From: JBAZCO01 sp041654915
GTDB lineage: Bacteria; Bacillota; Clostridia; Christensenellales; DTU072
Length of the DNA: 9,013 bases
Assembly: GCA_041654915.1 (NCBI GenBank)
Contig: JBAZCO010000072.1
Span: 1-9,013, forward strand
Direction of reading: 5' to 3'
Below the pieces are notes generated by a model. It searched no databases. It was not told where the DNA came from and was given only the letters and a program-made list of their open reading frames with translations. Positions 6,607 to 9,013 of the stretch are shown in pieces. The position numbers were made by a program, and so were the translations under genes. How positions within the stretch are numbered: the first letter of the stretch is position 1; each line of letters opens with the position of its first letter.

Positions 6607-6798
6607 ATGTCAAGAGTATGCAGCGTATGCGGCAAAGGGCAGATGAGCGGCAACAAAGTTAGCCACAGTAACATAAAGACAAGAAAGAGCTGGAAAGCCA
6701 ATGTGCATAAGGTAAAGTTATCCAACCCCAACGGTTCTGTTGCCAACAAATATCTATGCACTCGTTGCCTGCGCACTACAAGAAAATCCGCAGGTTAA
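6607..6798 (+). CDS. rpmB: 50S ribosomal protein L28, zinc-binding (C+) form
   Basis: This 63-residue protein is the usual length for L28 of Gram-positive bacteria. It begins with the family's CSVCGKGQMSGNKVSHSN (5-22), with KTRKSWKANVHKV after it and YLCTRCLRTT near the C-terminus. Cys5, Cys8, Cys51 and Cys54 form two CxxC pairs, so this is the zinc-ribbon (C+) version and not the C- paralogue expressed under zinc limitation; such organisms may carry a second copy elsewhere. L28 is a late-assembling protein of the large subunit. The ribosome binding site AGGAGG is near perfect. The gene is divergent from yloU, as in B. subtilis, and has its own promoter and terminators. Confidence 0.98.
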   Translation: MSRVCSVCGKGQMSGNKVSHSNIKTRKSWKANVHKVKLSNPNGSVANKYLCTRCLRTTRKSAG

Positions 6799-6823
6799 TA
6801 CCGCAACACTAGCGGTAGCTTTT
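6799..6823 (+). terminator. First hairpin after rpmB
   Basis: TACCGC (6799-6804) and GCGGTA (6812-6817) form a perfect 6-bp stem with a 7-nt loop, followed by GCTTTTG. A second small stem (GCTTT/AAAGC, 6818-6830) overlaps the T-tract. The short T-tract makes this a partial terminator or 3'-end stabiliser for rpmB mRNA. Confidence 0.45.
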
Positions 6824-6854
6824 GCAAAGCAATTACCACAACCACAATAAAAAC

Positions 6855-6894
6855 CTCAAGCTCTAAGGGTAAAACGCTTGGAGCTTTTTGTTTT
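6855..6894 (+). terminator. Rho-independent terminator of rpmB
   Basis: CTCAAGC (6855-6861) pairs with GCTTGGAG (6876-6883, one bulged G), or alternatively AAGCTC with GAGCTT. TTTTTGTTTT follows from 6885. It separates rpmB from the peptidase promoter. Confidence 0.7.
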
Positions 6895-6906
6895 ATAAAA
6901 ATAATT

Positions 6907-6936
6907 TTGCCAATCCTATTTAGTATATGCTACAAT
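6907..6936 (+). promoter_or_regulatory. Promoter of the P1 peptidase gene
   Basis: TTGCCA (6907-6912), an 18-bp spacer, and TACAAT (6931-6936) preceded by TGC give an extended -10. The start near 6943 leaves an unusually long structured leader of about 90 nt before the ATG at 7032. Confidence 0.65.
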
Positions 6937-6948
6937 AGTTTAAAGAGA

Positions 6949-7008
6949 GCAAGCCTATAAATGCCCTTGCGTTTATGGGGCAAAATAAGAAACGCAATAT
7001 GCTTTTTT
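6949..7008 (+). promoter_or_regulatory. Structured mRNA leader with competing stems, possible attenuator
   Basis: Three stems can form in the 5' leader of the peptidase gene. Stem a: GCAAG (6949-6953) with CTTGC (6966-6970). Stem b: TTGCGTTT (6967-6974) with AAACGCAA (6990-6997), a perfect 8 bp. Stem c: TGCCC (6962-6966) with GGGCA (6978-6982), lying in the loop of stem b. Stem a excludes stem b; stems c and b could coexist as an H-type pseudoknot with an A-rich third loop. A TTTTTT tract (7003-7008) follows 5 nt after stem b. No known riboswitch class is recognised. Confidence 0.4.
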
Positions 7009-7031
7009 AGAGGGAACAAAAGAGGTGAGAT

Positions 7032-7979
7032 ATGCTAAAGGATTTTAAAGTTGGTCACTACACCAACGAGGAAAAGGGAACGGGTGCAACGGTGATTATT
7101 GCCGAGGAGGGAGCAATCGCTGGCGTATGCGTAAGAGGTGCAGCCCCTGCCACACGGGAAACCGACCTTTTGCAAGACGGCAAAACCGTACAAAAAATAA
7201 ATGCAGTTGTACTTTCTGGGGGGAGCGCCTTTGGATTAGAGGCGGCAAGCGGTGTAATGCAGGCGCTGTATGACGATGGCATCGGCTACAATGCGGGCAA
7301 ATACCGTGTGCCAATAGTTTGCGGCGCATCTATATATGATTTGGAATACAAAGAGTTTGCCTATCCCGACAAATCGGCGGGCTACCTTGCCGCAAAAGCG
7401 GCATATACGGGCAATTTTGAAAAAGGCAATATTGGAGGCGGCACGGGTGCAACCATTAGCAAGATTGCAGGTATGGGAGCGGCTGTAAAGGGCGGTTTAG
7501 GTGTACAGACTTACTCACAAAACAACATAGAAATTGCCGTTTTTTCCGTGGTAAACGCCTTGGGCGATATTGTTAAGGACGGTAAAATAATTGCGGGAGC
7601 GTGTGACCAAAACGGTAAATATTTGGACGCCCTCAGTGTCTTTACTGCAGGCGGACTTTTTTTGCAAAATCAAAACACTACAATCACTTGCATAATCACC
7701 AACGCTAAGCTCACCAAAGAGGAGGCAAATATGCTAGCCTCTCTTGCCCACAACGGCTATGCGTTATCCTTGTCCCCTGCACACACCCCCTATGACGGCG
7801 ATGCAATATTTATAATGTCATCGGGGAAGGTTGATGCCCCATTCCCCTTGCTTGCAGGCGTTATCCCCGCCCTTACGGCAAAGGCGATACAGTCGGTTGC
7901 AGAGGAAAGCTATCCCATAAGCACCCAATCCAACAAACTGCTTATGCTCGCTTACAAAAAATTATTTAAGAGAAAATAA
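7032..7979 (+). CDS. P1-family (DmpA/BapA-like) N-terminal nucleophile peptidase
   Basis: This 315-residue protein belongs to MEROPS family P1 (formerly S58), self-cleaving Ntn-like aminopeptidases related to DmpA and beta-peptidyl aminopeptidase BapA. Visible: the N-terminal DFKVGHYTNEEKGTGATVI; RGAAPATRETDLL (35-47); VLSGGSAFGLEAASGVMQAL (60-79); the GNIGGGTGATISKIAGM glycine-rich motif (132-148); and the cleavage-site region QNTTITCIITNAKLTKEEAN (213-232), followed by HTPYDGDAIF (251-260). By family analogy, autoproteolysis would occur between Asn215 and Thr216, freeing Thr216 as the nucleophile of the small subunit. There is no signal peptide, so it is probably cytoplasmic; the substrate (an N-terminal peptide, amide or ester) cannot be told. 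The ribosome binding site GAGGTGA (7022-7028) ends 3 nt before the ATG. The gene has its own promoter and leader, and sits between rpmB and the spoVM position, where B. subtilis has no such gene. Confidence 0.92.
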   Translation: MLKDFKVGHYTNEEKGTGATVIIAEEGAIAGVCVRGAAPATRETDLLQDGKTVQKINAVVLSGGSAFGLEAASGVMQALYDDGIGYNAGKYRVPIVCGASIYDLEYKEFAYPDKSAGYLAAKAAYTGNFEKGNIGGGTGATISKIAGMGAAVKGGLGVQTYSQNNIEIAVFSVVNALGDIVKDGKIIAGACDQNGKYLDALSVFTAGGLFLQNQNTTITCIITNAKLTKEEANMLASLAHNGYALSLSPAHTPYDGDAIFIMSSGKVDAPFPLLAGVIPALTAKAIQSVAEESYPISTQSNKLLMLAYKKLFKRK

Positions 7980-8027
7980 TTTGACTTTAAAATCAATATT
8001 ATCACTTTTTACAGCTAATTTCGCCCC

Positions 8028-8070
8028 AAAAAGGCATAAAAAAAACGGACTTTTATGCCCCGCTTTTTTT
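8028..8070. terminator. Bidirectional terminator between peptidase and spoVM-like genes
   Basis: GGCATAAAA (8033-8041) and TTTTATGCC (8051-8059) form a perfect 9-bp stem with a 9-nt loop. On the + strand TTTTTTT follows at 8064-8070. On the - strand TTTTT follows immediately (8032-8028). It ends the peptidase transcript and can also stop leftward transcription from spoVM. Confidence 0.8.
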
Positions 8071-8091
8071 AGCAATATTTAGGTAATCTTT

Positions 8092-8119
8092 GTGCGGCAC
8101 ACTATTTACCGCACTTTTT
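8092..8119 (+). terminator. Second + strand hairpin with T-run, overlapping the spoVM-like 3' end
   Basis: GTGCGG (8092-8097) and CCGCAC (8109-8114) form a perfect 6-bp stem with an 11-nt loop, followed by TTTTT (8115-8119). As a + strand terminator it backs up the one at 8028-8070. The right arm and T-run are also codons of the opposite-strand micro-gene (Lys-Lys-Cys-Gly), so part of the signal may be incidental. Confidence 0.5.
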
Positions 8120-8179
8120 GCATAGTTTTCTTAAAATAGGTTTTAAAAAATTAGGACAATTAATACATATAAATCTCAT
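8102..8179 (-). CDS. spoVM: SpoVM-like 25-residue sporulation protein with two CxxC pairs
   Basis: ATG at 8179, 25 codons, TAG stop. GGGAGG (8190-8185) lies 5 nt before the ATG, a near-ideal ribosome binding site. SpoVM is the amphipathic peptide that recognises the positively curved forespore membrane and anchors the coat ATPase SpoIVA in the mother cell. Ungapped alignment to the recalled B. subtilis SpoVM (26 residues) matches Met1, Phe3, Ile6, Pro9, Phe11, Leu12, Ile15, Arg17 and Lys25, with conservative changes at 2, 16 and 19; Pro9 is known to matter for its function. The position also fits: directly after rpe, before rpmB, as in B. subtilis. It is odd in having Cys5, Cys8, Cys20 and Cys23 as CINC and CKKC, which canonical SpoVM lacks, and in Lys13-Pro14 replacing Gly-Gly. 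The alternative is an unrelated zinc-binding micro-protein; synteny and the aligned residues favour SpoVM. Confidence 0.78.
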   Translation of the reverse strand: MRFICINCPNFLKPILRKLCKKCGK

Positions 8180-8200
8180 TTTCGCCTCCCAAATTAATCT

Positions 8201-8230
8201 ATTATATTCAAGCGTAAGATTATATGTTAC
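8201..8230 (-). promoter_or_regulatory. Promoter candidate for spoVM-like gene
   Basis: On the - strand TATAAT (8206-8201) has a moderate -35, GTAACA (8230-8225), at 18 bp, inside the end of rpe. The same stretch can be read as a sigma-E-like pair, ACATATA (8227-8221) and AATATAAT (8208-8201) against CATACAAT, but with only 12 bp between them, shorter than usual. B. subtilis spoVM is sigma-E controlled; the sequence alone does not decide here. Confidence 0.45.
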
Positions 8231-8876
8231 CTTTTAGTATTTTTATTGTTCTTTCGGGGTTGGGGGACTTATAAACGCTGCTTCCCGCAACAAGAATTGT
8301 TGCTCCTGCTAGGCGTATCCGCTCTGCATTTTCCTCTGTAACTCCGCCGTCTATCTCTATGGGGATATCTAGCCCCAAGCTATCTATATAAGCTTTAGCC
8401 TCCCGCACCTTGTCTAATGTTTCCTCTATAAACTTCTGCCCGCCCCGCCCCGCATATACGCTCATAATAAGTATCATATCGCATTCGGGAACAAGATAGG
8501 CGTAGTCTTTGAAAGGTATGTTTGGGTTAAAAACTATGCCCGCCTTTACCCCCCGCCGCCTTATTGTTCTCAAAGCCTCAAGAGGCGCACGGCTTGCATC
8601 TGGGTGGAAGGTAAGGTAGCTAGCCCCTGCAACAACAAATTCCTCAACATACCGCTCCGGCTCGGTTATCATAAGATGCACATCAAGTGGCAAGCTAGTT
8701 ATGCGCTTGATTGCCGCCACCATGGGCATACCAAAAGTCATATTGGAAACATATACCCCGTCCATAACATCGCAATGAACAAGGTCGCCGCCCCACTTTT
8801 CCAAATCTTTAACACTCTTTTCCATATTTGCAAAATCGCCCGAAAGTATGGACGGTGCAACAAGTATATTAGCCAT
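8220..8876 (-). CDS. rpe: Ribulose-phosphate 3-epimerase
   Basis: This 218-residue protein is the normal length for the TIM-barrel enzyme that interconverts ribulose 5-phosphate and xylulose 5-phosphate in the pentose phosphate pathway. Metal and catalytic positions are in place: PSILSGDF (8-15), His34 and Asp36 in HCDVMDG, His67 in DVHLM, and Asp176 in IEIDGGV. The phosphate-binding end, ILVAGSSVY (194-202), is also present. The loop usually reading V-x-P-G-F-G-G-Q is VYAGRGGQ (140-147) here. ATG overlaps the end of rsgA by 8 bp. The nearest AAGGAG (8898-8893) is 16 nt upstream, too far for an ordinary ribosome binding site, and there is no other in-frame start, so translation is probably coupled to rsgA. 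B. subtilis has thiN next; here the spoVM-like gene follows directly. Confidence 0.96.
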   Translation of the reverse strand: MANILVAPSILSGDFANMEKSVKDLEKWGGDLVHCDVMDGVYVSNMTFGMPMVAAIKRITSLPLDVHLMITEPERYVEEFVVAGASYLTFHPDASRAPLEALRTIRRRGVKAGIVFNPNIPFKDYAYLVPECDMILIMSVYAGRGGQKFIEETLDKVREAKAYIDSLGLDIPIEIDGGVTEENAERIRLAGATILVAGSSVYKSPNPERTIKILKGNI

Positions 8877-9013
8877 ATTTTTTCTTGTGCATCTCCTTTA
8901 GTTCATTATATATAACATTATATCTTTGGTATCGCCCTTTGTCAATATCCCCATTTTCCGAGGCGGCTCTAACCGCACAATCCGGCTCTCCTATATGGTC
9001 GCAGCGGCGGTGG
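8869..9013 (-). CDS. rsgA: RsgA C-terminal fragment (ribosome small-subunit GTPase), 5' end outside window
   Basis: Read from the window edge, 47 codons end in TAA and overlap rpe by 8 bp. RsgA (CpgA/YjeQ) is a circularly permuted GTPase that checks late 30S maturation. The fragment holds most of its C-terminal zinc motif: HRRCDHIGEPDCAV keeps Cys-x-His-x5-Cys. The first zinc Cys, expected two residues before the first visible one, lies beyond the edge. The helical tail GRYQRYNVIYNELKEM is also typical. In B. subtilis the gene is downstream of prpC-prkC; that region is not visible here. Confidence 0.93.
   Translation of the reverse strand, partial: HRRCDHIGEPDCAVRAASENGDIDKGRYQRYNVIYNELKEMHKKKYG

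Noticed and set aside
6961..7038. 25-codon leader peptide gene before the P1 peptidase
   Set aside because: The only upstream purine-rich stretch (GAGAG) is 11 nt from the ATG and the peptide matches nothing known, so it is kept only as an alternative inside the leader finding.

Overview
The window looks like a chromosomal segment from a low-to-moderate GC, spore-forming member of the Bacillota, most likely class Clostridia. Evidence: a MurG tail of clostridial type, a zinc-ribbon L28, strong AGGAGG-type ribosome binding sites, sigma-A-like promoters, and a core block in the same order as the Bacillus subtilis rsgA(cpgA)-rpe-spoVM-rpmB-yloU-yloV(fakA)-recG region. I cannot place it to order or genus.

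Left part (1-2420, + strand): the 3' end of murG; an unrecognised 442-residue membrane-anchored protein with an 11-Asp linker and a probable beta-propeller outside the cell; and a TrpR-like regulator of the YerC/YecD family with its own promoter, which is overlapped by a 26-bp operator-like dyad. Behind it lies a 290-bp array of four 72-73 bp tandem repeats with a higher-order ABAB structure.

Middle (2421-6440, - strand): yloU (Asp23/Gls24 family), fakA (DhaL-domain fatty acid kinase) and recG form a likely operon read leftwards, with 2 bp between fakA and recG. It starts at a promoter divergent from that of rpmB (+ strand, 6607-6798). The sdaAB/sdaAA genes found between fakA and recG in B. 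subtilis are absent.

Right part (6800-9013): two hairpins follow rpmB, then a promoter and a structured leader precede a P1-family (DmpA/BapA-like) self-processing peptidase on the + strand. On the - strand, the rsgA 3' end overlaps rpe by 8 bp. Forty bp past rpe is a 25-codon gene that is easily missed. It has a GGGAGG ribosome binding site, and its product aligns without gaps to SpoVM, the spore-coat membrane anchor, in the syntenic spoVM position. It differs from canonical SpoVM by carrying two CxxC pairs. thiN is missing between rpe and spoVM, and the peptidase gene sits between spoVM and rpmB.

The most interesting points are the cysteine-rich SpoVM-like micro-gene, the repeat array that shares a 13/14-bp motif with the yerC operator-like dyad, and the peptidase leader with mutually exclusive stems.
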